Source of the DNA: CAWUJK01 sp963922865
GTDB lineage: Bacteria > Patescibacteriota > Gracilibacteria > BD1-5 > UBA6164
Assembly: GCA_963922865.1 (NCBI GenBank)
Contig: CAWUJK010000030.1
Location: 1 to 15,959 of the forward strand
Length of the DNA stretch: 15,959 nucleotides
Direction of reading: 5' to 3'
Part shown: piece after piece, positions 8,445-15,848 of the stretch
How the letters are laid out: each line of letters opens with the position of its first letter
How positions within the stretch are numbered: the first letter of the stretch is position 1
The notes under the pieces: model-generated
Told to the model about the DNA's origin: nothing
Seen by the model: only the letters and a program-made list of their open reading frames with translations
Database searches by the model: none
Position numbers and translations under genes: made by a program

Positions 8445-8849
8445 ATGATTATTTTTATGTACTATTTTTTAATATTTTTTTTATTTTTCTTTTTGTTTTC
8501 ATTTTTTTTAATATTAAAATTTTCTAAGAGAAAAAAACTAAACTCAAAAACAAAAATTTTTTTAGAGAAAATTTTTTCTAATATAAAAAACTCAGAATCA
8601 AGTAGACAAAAAATTATAGATTTTGATAAGCTGTACCACAAAATACTATTGGAACTTTGATATAAAGGTTCTTTTTGAGAAATACTTAAAGATTCTCCAC
8701 AAATAATAAACAATATAGATTTGGTTTGGGAGTTACATAAGCTTAGAAATAGGCTAGTTCATGATTTTGATGATATTTGAAAATGATTTTTAGATAAAAA
8801 ATCTTTAGAATATGAAAAAATTGTTTTAGATTTCTTAAATAAATTATAA
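8445..8849 (+). CDS. Small membrane-anchored protein with R-x4-H (HEPN-like) motif, 134 aa
   Basis: ATG 8445 was chosen over an in-frame TTG at 8382 because a promoter lies between them; ATG 8457 is a second option. Residues ~3-25 form one very hydrophobic Phe/Leu-rich helix followed by a basic stop-transfer stretch (KFSKRKK). The cytosolic part is helical and ends with LVWELHKLRNRLVHDFDD (93-110), where RNRLVH fits the R-x4-H pattern of HEPN-domain nucleases and of related non-catalytic helical domains, usually preceded by a short helix as here. Whether it is a nuclease is not shown; the motif also occurs by chance in helical proteins. No partner antitoxin gene is adjacent. It shares its terminator with the converging minus-strand operon. 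Family not recognised. Confidence 0.75.
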
Positions 8850-8879
8850 AAAACTAAGATTTTTAAATCTTAGTTTTTT
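8848..8879. terminator. Bidirectional terminator overlapping both converging stop codons
   Basis: An inverted repeat of 15 positions per arm around AACTAAGATTT / AAATCTTAGTT, with an A-run before and a T-run after. It includes parts of the stop codons of the plus-strand gene (8847-8849) and of the minus-strand gene (8878-8880), so the two genes end nose to nose inside one hairpin. Confidence 0.8.
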
Positions 8880-10788
8880 AATTATTAACTATTATTTTTC
8901 CATCATTTTCATTGAATGATATGCTATATATTCAGTCTTTATTTAAAATATTTATTCTTCAATCTTTCTCTACAAATAAATCTTTTATTTCACTGCTACT
9001 TGATTCTATTTGTCATAAATATTTTATAGATTTAGTTTTTTTATAAAATCTAGTATTTGGTTTAAATACCCAAATTCTATCATTTAATAGTATATAAACA
9101 TAATTTAGATCTTTTCTTGCTATTATTTTAGTATCACTTTGATTTGTCTTTTTATAATTTTCTGGTAAATCATTTATTCTAATAGTCTCGATTCTATAAG
9201 GGGAACGGAAAAACTTTATTATTGATAAATCTTTATTTAGTATGTAAAATCATCAATCAATTGCTATATCTGATATTTTGTGTTTTTTTGCATCCTCTAT
9301 TTTTAGGTAAGATTCTGCTTTTTTAAAACTATTTCAAGACCTAGAATGTTTAAAAATTTGATTATTTTCTCATCATATTAAATAAATATTATTTGCATAA
9401 CTTTTTACTTTGTTTGCAGCTTCCCATGTATCTTGTTCTAACACATCTTTGAAAGAAAAACTTCAAGATTTTCTAAACTCCACTATTTTTCATGATTTAG
9501 TTAGCAGTATTATATTTCCCTTAAATTCTGTAGCACTAATATATTGATCATTTTTTAATTCTTTGAAGGTATTTATTTGAGGTGTATCAGTATTTATTAT
9601 AGGTCAAATTACTACTTTTTTGGTTATTAAATATATTTTTTTATCTAATTTGAGTATTTTAACTAAATCTTTTTTGTGTTCTGGTTTTATCTTATATATT
9701 AAATGTTTATCTTCTTGTTCCCATCTTTCTACACGGTTAAATGTTTTCTTTATAATTCCTAACTGCTCTTCTAGTACTTTTAAATCATCAAGAAATATCT
9801 TTTTATTTTTTAGTTTATCTATTATTTCTTGAGATTTTTTTATATTTAGACTAAAAATATCTGGATTAGAATAACTATCTGATGCTATGCTTTTGTATTT
9901 TCTTGCTAAGCTTAATAGTTCTATATTTTGTTTTGTATTTTCGTTTGTGCTTATTGTTCATATTGTTTTTGATAATATCTGAAAAGATAGAATAGTTGCT
10001 ACTAATATTCATGATATTAGTAGTAGATTTTTGACTAGTTTAGATTTTTGGTTTATTTTTTCTTTTATAATTACAAAGTATGCTATTATTAATTTTATAA
10101 AATTATTATCCATTAGTTTTAAAAATCATTTGTAGGTTTTTTCTAAAATGATTTTATCTTTTGTTTGTTTTTGTTCTTTATTCTTGTATTCTATGGCTAA
10201 AGAAACTATATTTTTGTTAACTTTTTCTCATGATAAAATTAGCTCTATATTTTTATTTATTTTGTTTACATTTCATAATATAGCTGAGTCAGTGAAATCA
10301 CTATAAGACAAATACTCAAGTAATCTTGTACTTGAAACTATTAGTATGTCTTTATGTTCTAGTGTTGCTTCAAATATGTAGTTGAATTCTTTTTTTATAT
10401 CATTTTTATCTGTTATCTCAATTGTTTCATTTGTTTCTTTTATCAAATACAAAGAAGAATTTCATATATTTGAAAATATAAAATTATCTTTATTTAATAC
10501 TGACACTAATACATTTAAGTAGTTTTTATTATCTTTATTGTCTTGGTTGTAGGTTTTTATTATATTGTTTATTTTTTCTAGCGCTAGGCTGAAATCTTTG
10601 TAAGTGTTTGTTATACTTATTTTATCTATTATAAAATCTAGTATTTTATTTTCTATTATTTTTGTGTAGTCTTTTTTATTTGAATCAATTACCATAAAAA
10701 AGTCTAATTTATGGTCTAGACTTACATATTTTACAACTACTTTACTTGCGTTATTGTTTTCTAGTTTGACTATACTATAATCAATCAT
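8878..10788 (-). CDS. 636-aa membrane protein with degenerate PP2C-like N-terminal domain and beta-rich C-terminal domain
   Basis: N-terminal region (1-~250): MIDYSIVKLENNNASKVVVK opens a soluble domain in which LVSVLNKDNFIFSNIGNSSLYLI (about 95-117) and DILIVSSTRLLEYL fit the PP2C pattern (anvGDSraYl..., D-lll-SDGl), but the metal-binding Asp residues are replaced (GNSS for GDSR, SSTR for SDGL). A catalytically dead phosphatase-like sensor is therefore likely. One transmembrane helix (LLLISGILVATILSFQIL) lies around 277-294, followed by a coiled-coil stretch. The C-terminal ~300 residues show repeated strand units of the type IYLI, FYIL, VYILLNDRIWVF, INILNKDGIYSIS, as in a beta-propeller, and would lie on the outer side. 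It is the last and largest gene of the minus-strand operon. This is a domain reading by eye; function unknown. Confidence 0.85.
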
Positions 10789-10821
10789 TTTCTCTGCTTA
10801 TTTTAATATTTATATTCTAAA

Positions 10822-10848
10822 ATTATAATAAAATATAATAAAACTCAA
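10822..10848 (-). promoter_or_regulatory. Possible internal promoter before the PP2C-like gene
   Basis: In the 73-bp gap upstream of the 636-aa gene, TTGAGT (10843-10848) and TATAAT (10822-10827) are spaced 15 bp on the minus strand. This is the largest gap inside the operon, so the last gene may also be transcribed separately. Confidence 0.35.
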
Positions 10849-10861
10849 ATTTAATTAATTT

Positions 10862-11083
10862 TTAGTTTAAATTATAAATTTCATCTTGCATTTGCTTTCA
10901 ATTAATTTTTACTTTTGTGTTTTTGTCTTTTGATATTTTTATTTTAGTTTTTAATACTTCTATATTTACATAATTTTGCTTTTCTTGTTTTTCTATATCT
11001 TTTTTTATTTGTGAAAAATAATATCACGCAAAAAAGGATATAATTATGGCTAGGCTGGATAAAATTACTTTTATGTCTTTCAT
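10862..11083 (-). CDS. Small membrane-anchored protein, 73 aa
   Basis: Begins MKDIKVILSSLAIIISFFAG: one N-terminal membrane helix (about 5-23), then a charged, lysine-rich helix or coiled coil (QIKKDIEKQEKQNYVNIEVL) and a short basic tail. Its start lies one nucleotide after the stop of the upstream gene, so the two are translationally linked. The bitopic layout with a short soluble arm resembles small accessory subunits of secretion or pilus machines. No family recognised. Confidence 0.75.
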
Positions 11084-11084
11084 T

Positions 11085-11549
11085 TTATAGTTTTAATAAT
11101 CTTATAACTTTCTCAATGAATGCTAATTGCTCTTTGGGATTTTCTTCTAAAAAATTGCTCAATAATTCTTTTATTTCTAAGCATATTTCATTATTTATTC
11201 ATACATCTATGTTTTTTGTTCATATTTTAGACCTTATACTTAATCTTAGTAGCACAGCATTATTATTCTCATATATTATTGTATAGCTTGATATCCCAGC
11301 AAAGCTATAAAAATTTTTATCTATTTGTACTCATGTTTCCATGATAGATACTCATACTATATCATTACTATTATTTTCGATATAAAAAGCTAGTCATACT
11401 AGTATTATTATAACAAAGCTCATTCAGTATTGTTTTGATAAAAATCACCATATTATAAGTCATATTGCTATGGATAAAACTATAACATACCACATTTGGC
11501 TTCTATTTTTTTTGCTATCAAATTTCCAAGAGTATAATAAATTAGACAT
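11085..11549 (-). CDS. Membrane protein with two N-terminal helices and a small alpha/beta domain, 154 aa
   Basis: Two hydrophobic helices (about 20-37, VIVLSIAIGLIIWGF, and 44-56, SFVIIILVGLAFYI) follow a short aromatic N-terminus (MSNLLYSWKFDSKKNRSQMW). The remaining ~95 residues look like a PH-like/DUF5673-type module: strand pairs GVSIMETGVQIDKNFY and YTIIYENNNAVLLRLSIRSK, then a C-terminal helix. TGA glycines occur in the helices. Proteins of this build sit next to PrgI/VirB2-like genes in several candidate-phyla genomes as far as I recall; here it is directly downstream of the VirB2-like pilin (17-nt gap). Specific function unknown. Confidence 0.75.
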
Positions 11550-11566
11550 TTTAAAAGGGGATTATT

Positions 11567-11953
11567 TTAACTAAAATTATCAAGTATGAACTTCATTATA
11601 GTCCAAGATAAACTTGCCAGTATAAAACCTCATACTGCTGCAATTATAGTATCTCTTCATTTTGTTTTATCTTGAGATATAGAACCAAATAGTATTTTAT
11701 AAGCACCAATTATTATAAATAATACTGATATTGTAGCAGCTAGTCACATCAAAATGTTAATTGCATTTACAATGAAGTTTGGGATATCTTCAAATCAAAT
11801 TTCTCAATCTTTTATTTTTCTTCATTCTTTTTCTCAACCAAAGATTCAACCATCAACAGCAAAACTTATTTTTGTTATGGTTAGCATTATTAGTGTAGTT
11901 ATTATGTTTTTTATTTTTATAGCTTTTTTAGATTTTTTTATATATAATTTCAT
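11567..11953 (-). CDS. VirB2/TrbC-like type IV secretion pilin
   Basis: The 128-residue product has a cleavable signal peptide (basic start MKLYIKKSKK, hydrophobic core, SFA|V cleavage near residue 32), a short Gly-rich linker, and two membrane helices (about 61-90, NILMGLAATISVLFIIIGAY, and 101-125, TIIAAVGGFILASLSWTIM). Between them is a positively charged loop (SQDKTKGRD), the standard layout of VirB2/TrbC pilins and of the T4SS pilin family common in Patescibacteria. It lies 9 nt after the TraC-like gene and before the membrane protein at 11549. Eight of its glycines are TGA. The structural subunit role is family knowledge; that this locus builds a working pilus or channel is inferred. 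Confidence 0.85.
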
Positions 11954-11962
11954 ATTTTTTTA

Positions 11963-12685
11963 TTATTTAACTAAATCATAATCATTTATATCTGTTTTTA
12001 TTTCTGTGAAATTATCTAATCTAGGATTGTAGTAATCTATTAGAAAATTTACTAACTCACTTTTACTTAATTCTTCTGCTTTTACTCATATATTTTCTAA
12101 TCAAGTTTTTATAGAATTTGCTCTTGATATCAATTCTTTTTTGGTTTTGTTAAATTGTCTTATTCCTGTCTTTATCATTGCTATATCTACTCATGAGTTA
12201 AATATTGAATTCCAAAATTGTTTTACTGGTCCTAGCATGCTTATATCTCTTACAGATATATCATCCATATTATCATATGGTACTATTATGTAAAACTCTT
12301 TTTTCATTATTTGTGCTACTTCAATAAGCTTTTTTAGGTATCATATATACTCATATGTTTGGTTTTGTAGTAGTTTATTTTCTTGTTTTAGTGCTTTGTT
12401 TTGTAGTTTTTGTAAATAACCATCTATATCAAGTTTTTTGGATCTTATAAGTATTTGTATAGGGAATTTAAGTGTATTTAAAAATCTCTGAAAACTTATT
12501 ATTATAGAGTCTTGTTCTTCATTTGATTTTAACAAAAAATTTATTGATGAACACTTCAAAACTAGTCTTGAACTGTTATCTTTCATTAAAACTATATTAT
12601 CTCTTATTTCACTAAAAGCTAGATTTCTTTGTGTTGAATTATCAGCTATAGGTTTTTTCCCAGATTTTACAGAATTTTTTGCCAT
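11963..12685 (-). CDS. TraC/VirB4 N-terminal-like protein, 240 aa
   Basis: Begins MAKNSVKSGKKPIADNSTQ. The core matches the N-terminal, non-ATPase domain of VirB4/TraC-type proteins as found in stand-alone form in candidate phyla: STQRNLAFSEIRDNIVLMKD, then CSSINFLLKSNEEQDSII, then FQRFLNTLKFPIQILIRSKK and a YL-x-x-L helix. A helical middle (QNKALKQENKLLQ) and a segment EFYIIVPYDN follow, and the end is helical (RANSIKTGLENIGVKAEELS). No Walker A or B motif is present, so it is not an ATPase; the motor must be encoded elsewhere. It is soluble by sequence and lies 14 nt after the PrgI gene. In conjugation systems this domain docks the ATPase to the channel, which fits the PrgI and VirB2-like neighbours. 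Confidence 0.85.
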
Positions 12686-12699
12686 GTTTTTGTTTTGAT

Positions 12700-13116
12700 T
12701 TATATTTTATTTAACTTATCTTTGAGTTTTTCTATTTGTTCTACCTTTCTTTTTGTATCTATCTCATTTTTCTTTTTTTCTAATTCTATGTTTACATATC
12801 AAATTTCCATTGGTTCAAAGCTGTCTACTCACTTATTCCATATTTTGGAATCACTGTTTAGATTTAATCTTATTAAATTTAGTATAAATGGTATAAATGT
12901 CATCTCACTGTGTTTAAATAAAACAACCATCAAAAATATTAAAAATATTAAAATTGCTGGTATTGCTGCTATTTCAGCTCATAATCACGGTGATATCGCA
13001 TTGTATATCATGTAAGCAATAGCACCACCTATTATTAATATTATTAACTGTTTTAGGCTCAAACTTAAAAATATTGGATCTTCGTTTTCTATTTGTACGG
13101 GTATTTTATATTGCAT
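12700..13116 (-). CDS. PrgI-family membrane protein, 138 aa
   Basis: Begins MQYKIPVQIENEDPIFLSLS followed by LKQLIIL, the family signature (polar start with a bulky E-D-x-I-F-x-x-L-T-x-K-Q type motif leading into the first helix). Two membrane helices (about 24-40 and 46-66) are followed by an amphipathic segment and a highly charged coiled-coil tail (ELEKKKNEIDTKRKVEQIEK). PrgI proteins are inner-membrane components of Gram-positive-type conjugation systems, placed next to VirB4, and are frequent in Patescibacteria. It lies between ybeY (45-nt gap) and the TraC-like gene. The assignment rests on topology, N-terminal motif and neighbours. Confidence 0.85.
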
Positions 13117-13161
13117 AGAATTTTTTATAAATGGTATGAGTTTTATTTTATAATAAAATTT

Positions 13162-13602
13162 TTATTTTTCAAATACTTCTTCATAAATTTTATTTTCAAG
13201 TTTAGACATTATTTCATAATCAATATCTTTTTCGTGATCATATCATAGTATATGTAGTATTGAGTGTATTAAAATGGTATAAAACTCTTTTTCTTGTGAG
13301 CTTTTGTATTCTAGTGCTTGATTTTTTAATACTTCTTCACATATAACTATTTCTCAAGCTATTTCTTTTGTTTTTAGCTTACTAAAATCTGAGAAATAAT
13401 GAAAACTTAACACATCAGTTACTTTATCTATAGCTCTATAGTCTTTGTTCAATTTTTTTATACTTTTTTTGTCTACAAAAACTATATTTATAGTTCATTT
13501 TTGTACTTGGTTTATTGTTTTATGAATATTTTTAAATATTTTGTCAATATTTTTGTGTTCTAATTTTATATCAGTCTGGGAAACTATTTCATACTTAAAC
13601 AT
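13162..13602 (-). CDS. ybeY: Endoribonuclease YbeY (16S rRNA 3' maturation)
   Basis: Single-strand endoribonuclease involved in 16S rRNA 3'-end processing and 70S ribosome quality control; cytosolic zinc protein. The 146-residue product has the family length and the signature H-x3-H-x5-H zinc site in HSILHILGYDHE (H113, H117, H123). Upstream are the conserved TDVLSF (62-67) and the GEIVIC strand (83-88). Family members end soon after the zinc motif, as here. It is the first gene behind the promoter at 13633-13660 and heads the secretion-type operon; a functional link with the following genes is not evident, and ybeY may simply share the promoter. Confidence 0.95.
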
Positions 13603-13632
13603 TGCTATTTTTTTAAGAAAAATATTTTTCTT

Positions 13633-13660
13633 ATTATATAAAAACTTGTAAATAATTCAA
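13633..13660 (-). promoter_or_regulatory. Promoter of the ybeY-prgI-virB2-like operon
   Basis: On the minus strand, TTGAAT (13655-13660), 16-bp spacer, TATAAT (13633-13638), about 31 bp before the ybeY ATG. A short perfect inverted repeat, AAGAAAAATATTTTTCTT, lies in the leader at 13614-13631. The boxes overlap those of the divergent RNA promoter, so the two may compete for polymerase. Confidence 0.55.
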
Positions 13661-13673
13661 AGTTGATTATAAT
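13646..13673 (+). promoter_or_regulatory. Promoter of the structured RNA
   Basis: TTGTAA (13646-13651), 16-bp spacer, TATAAT (13668-13673). The predicted transcription start (~13680) coincides with the first base of the RNA closing stem at 13682. Confidence 0.55.
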
Positions 13674-13679
13674 TAAATT

Positions 13680-13921
13680 ACATAAAGTCTATTTTATAGG
13701 TGGCATGCTTGGAATATTTTTCTCTTACAGTTAAATATAAACGAGGGTTGCTATATCATAAATTGATAAATCCTATGAGAATTAATTTTTTCAGACAGAT
13801 TTGAAGAGTCCTCCAAATTCTTGGGAAATAAGAGATACAAAATCTCTAAACTGACCTTAAAATGGATTTTATAAAAACAATATTTTATAAAGAAGCTAAG
13901 CTTCGGCTTAGTTCTTTTTTT
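13680..13921 (+). ncRNA. Structured non-coding RNA, possible 6S RNA
   Basis: No ORF covers this stretch, yet it has its own promoter, defined ends and extensive pairing. The first 20 nt (13682-13701) pair with 13854-13872 over about 19 positions, with two G-U pairs and one bulge, closing a ~190-nt domain. Inside are GGCATGC (13702-13708), a hairpin AGAGAT-ACAAA-ATCTCT (13831-13847), and an alternative pairing of TCTCTTA with TAAGAGA. An intrinsic terminator follows. Size, end-to-end closing stem and terminator fit 6S RNA, the RNA mimic of an open promoter that binds RNA polymerase. I find no tmRNA, RNase P, SRP or T-box signature. A leader for murA is less likely because of the terminator and separate murA promoter. 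The 6S label is inference from architecture. Confidence 0.5.
13891..13921 (+). terminator. Intrinsic terminator of the structured RNA
   Basis: Stem AGAAGCTAAGC / GCTTAGTTCT (one bulged G) capped by the stable TTCG tetraloop, followed by seven T (13915-13921). It separates the RNA gene from murA. Confidence 0.88.
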
Positions 13922-14010
13922 GAGCGCTAAAAAGTTTTATTTATAAGTAAAATTACCTTTTTCAAATCAAGCCATAATAAAAATTGCAAAAATAAAAAAT
14001 AACTATAATA

Positions 14011-14040
14011 TTGTTTCCAAACTGGTTTTAAAGCTATAAT
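14011..14040 (+). promoter_or_regulatory. Likely promoter of murA
   Basis: TTGTTT (14011-14016), 18-bp spacer, TATAAT (14035-14040). Transcription would start within a few bases of the ATG at 14050, giving a nearly leaderless mRNA. A second TATAAT at 14004-14009 with TTGCAA 14 bp upstream is an alternative. The 13922-14010 stretch shows nothing else. Confidence 0.45.
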
Positions 14041-14049
14041 ACTAAAAAT

Positions 14050-15306
14050 ATGTTTCAAATAAATTGATGAAAACAATTACAATGAGAAATAAAAATAGGT
14101 TGAAGCAAAAACGCTTGTTTACCAATAATGGCAGCGTCTCTTTTGTTAAAATGAAAAATTACATTGAGAAATGTACCTGAAATGCAAGATGTTTTTACAT
14201 ATCTTGATATTTTAGAGGAGATATGAGTTATATATGAATTTGAAAATAATATCTTAATTTTAGATAGTACTAATCTAAAAAATACAGATTTCAATTTAGA
14301 AAAAATAAAAAAAATAAGAGCTAGTGTTTTACTTTTAGCCCCTCTTCTTGAAAGATTTTGAGATGTTTCAATACCTAGTCCTTGATGATGTAAACTTTGA
14401 GCTAGATCTATTTTTAGTCATCTAAAATGACTAAAAAGTATTTGATATGATTATGAATATAGGGATGATTTAGTTCATCTTAGTTGAAAATCTAAGTCTT
14501 GAGATTTGATTATAGATGCTTGATTTGGTGTTACTCCTACAGAAAACCTGATAGTAGCTAATGTTTTAAGAAAATGAAAAACTACTATAAAACTTTCAGC
14601 AATAGAACCACATGTGCTAAATTTAGTAGATTTTTTAAGAAAAGCTTGAGCTGAAATTTTTATAAGGTATGACAATACTATAATAGTAAATTGAGTTAAT
14701 GAACTTAAAAATAATTTTGAGTTTGAAATAATATCTGATTATATTCAGTCTTGAACCTACATTATTATTTGAGCTTTGGCATCAAAAAAATATATAGATA
14801 TTAAAAATGCTAGAATAGAAGATTTATATTCGTTTTTGGAAAAATTAAATCAAGCTGGAGTAAGATTTGAAGATATTTGAAATGATACTCTTAGAGTTTA
14901 TAGTTCACAAAATTTGAAAGCGACAAATATACAAACTAATATATTTCCAGGTTTTCCTACTGATTTGCAATCTCCTTTTGCTGTTTTACAAACAAAGTGT
15001 GAATGAACTAGTAGGATACATGAAATTTTATTTGAATGAAGATTAAATTGGTTGGTAGAGCTTGAAACTATGTGAGCATCAATTTCTATAATTAATCCTC
15101 ATGAAGCTCTTATAAATTGAAAAACAGATTTTATTGCTTGAAAAAGGGTTACAAGCTGGGATTTAAGAGCTTGAGCCTCAATGATTATTGCTTGACTTAT
15201 AACAAACGGTATAACACAAATAGAAAAAGTTGAGTATATACATAGATGATATGAAAATATAATAGAAAATCTTACTAGTTTGTGAGCTGATATAAAAGAA
15301 ATTTAG
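14050..15306 (+). CDS. murA: UDP-N-acetylglucosamine 1-carboxyvinyltransferase (MurA)
   Basis: First committed step of peptidoglycan synthesis: transfers enolpyruvate from PEP to UDP-GlcNAc in the cytosol. The 418-residue product is full family length. Motifs: GGSKNACLP (17-25, substrate-binding Lys20-Asn21), RNVPEMQDV (40-48), IRAS (89-92, phosphate-binding Arg), catalytic loop PSPGGCKLGAR with Cys114 (so a Cys, fosfomycin-sensitive type rather than the Asp type), GVTPTENL, GFPTDLQSPFAVLQT with the general-base Asp, and the C-terminal DLRAGASMIIAGL. Glycines of PGGC, LGAR and RAGA are TGA. The gene shows that the organism makes its own wall precursor. It is followed by a small membrane protein gene after 42 nt. 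Confidence 0.97.
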
Positions 15307-15348
15307 TTTTATTTTATGACAATTTTAATTGTATAACAAATTTTATTT

Positions 15349-15558
15349 ATGAAATTTATGTGAATATTTTTAACTCTTTTTGGGATTATTATGATAGCAT
15401 ATCCTGAGTTTTTGGCTTATCTTATTTGATGATTTTTTTTGTTTGTATGATTTAATATTATATTGTTCAATTTAAGTATTATCTCAATGAAAAAATGAAC
15501 TAATTTTGATGAAAGATGAAGCTTTTTTAAATTTTGAAAGTATAAAATATATAAATAA
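15349..15558 (+). CDS. Small two-helix membrane protein, 69 aa
   Basis: Begins MKFMGIFLTLFGIIMIAYPE. Two hydrophobic helices (about 4-17 and 21-46) are linked by a short turn with Pro-Glu (PEFLAYLIGG), then a charged tail (MKKGTNFDERGSFFKFGKYK) faces the cytosol. The pattern G-x-x-x-x-x-x-P-x-x-L-x-x-x-x-G-x-x-L-x-x-G resembles DUF3096/HdeD-type membrane hairpins, a weak similarity judged by eye. Four of its six glycines fall on TGA. It lies 42 nt after murA on the same strand and may be co-transcribed. Function unknown. Confidence 0.6.
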
Positions 15559-15793
15559 TAATACGGTGTTTATTTTATGAAGCTATAGAGTGTATAAAAA
15601 TAACTTAATCTAGCTTTTCTAAAATAAAGAATAACCCACCTAACCTCCCTAAAATTAGGGAGTGACAGCTGCAAGAGTATTGATTTATTTGTAGCCCTTT
15701 ACCTAATGTTATGGAAAGGATTCAGGTATGGGTTACCTTGAAGTTTTTATACTTAGTATTCAATAAACGTCTATTAGAAAATCAATAAAAGAC
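15559..15793 (+). other. Non-coding stretch with RNA-like pairing at 15632-15737
   Basis: No ORF is visible in this stretch. TAACCCA (15632-15638) pairs with TGGGTTA (15729-15735), continued by CC/GG across a 2-nt bulge. Inside are a perfect hairpin CTCCCTA-AAAT-TAGGGAG (15645-15662), a hairpin closed by CCTTT/AAAGG (15696-15719), and a palindrome CAGCTG. GC content is locally higher than in the flanks. This could be a small RNA, a regulatory leader for the gene after it, or a protein-binding region; no known riboswitch or RNA signature is recognised, and no T-run terminator follows. Confidence 0.35.
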
Positions 15794-15824
15794 TTGACAA
15801 AGAATTGAAAAAAAAGACTATATT
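15794..15824 (+). promoter_or_regulatory. Promoter of the repeat-containing gene at the right edge
   Basis: Perfect -35 TTGACA (15794-15799) followed by an A/T-only -10 region, with TATATT at 15819-15824 (19-bp spacer) or an overlapping match nearer 17 bp. It lies 25 bp before the ATG at 15849. Confidence 0.55.
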
Positions 15825-15848
15825 ATATATATATTAAATTTAGAATAT

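Noticed and set aside
12695..13015. Plus-strand ORF of 106 codons opposite the PrgI-like gene
   Set aside because: Antisense shadow of a clear minus-strand gene with family motifs; no promoter or plausible protein on the plus strand.
13680..13921. T-box, tmRNA, RNase P, SRP or known riboswitch identity for the structured RNA
   Set aside because: None of the signature sequences (T-box GGTGG-ACCGCG, tRNA-like TTCGA end, GAGGAAAGTCC, SRP GGAAG-AGCA loop) is present.
14055..14675. Minus-strand ORFs opposite murA
   Set aside because: Antisense to an unambiguous MurA; they arise from AT-rich composition.
15316..15336. Short ORF starting at the first ATG after murA
   Set aside because: Only six codons before TAA; the 69-aa ORF starting at 15349 is the real candidate.
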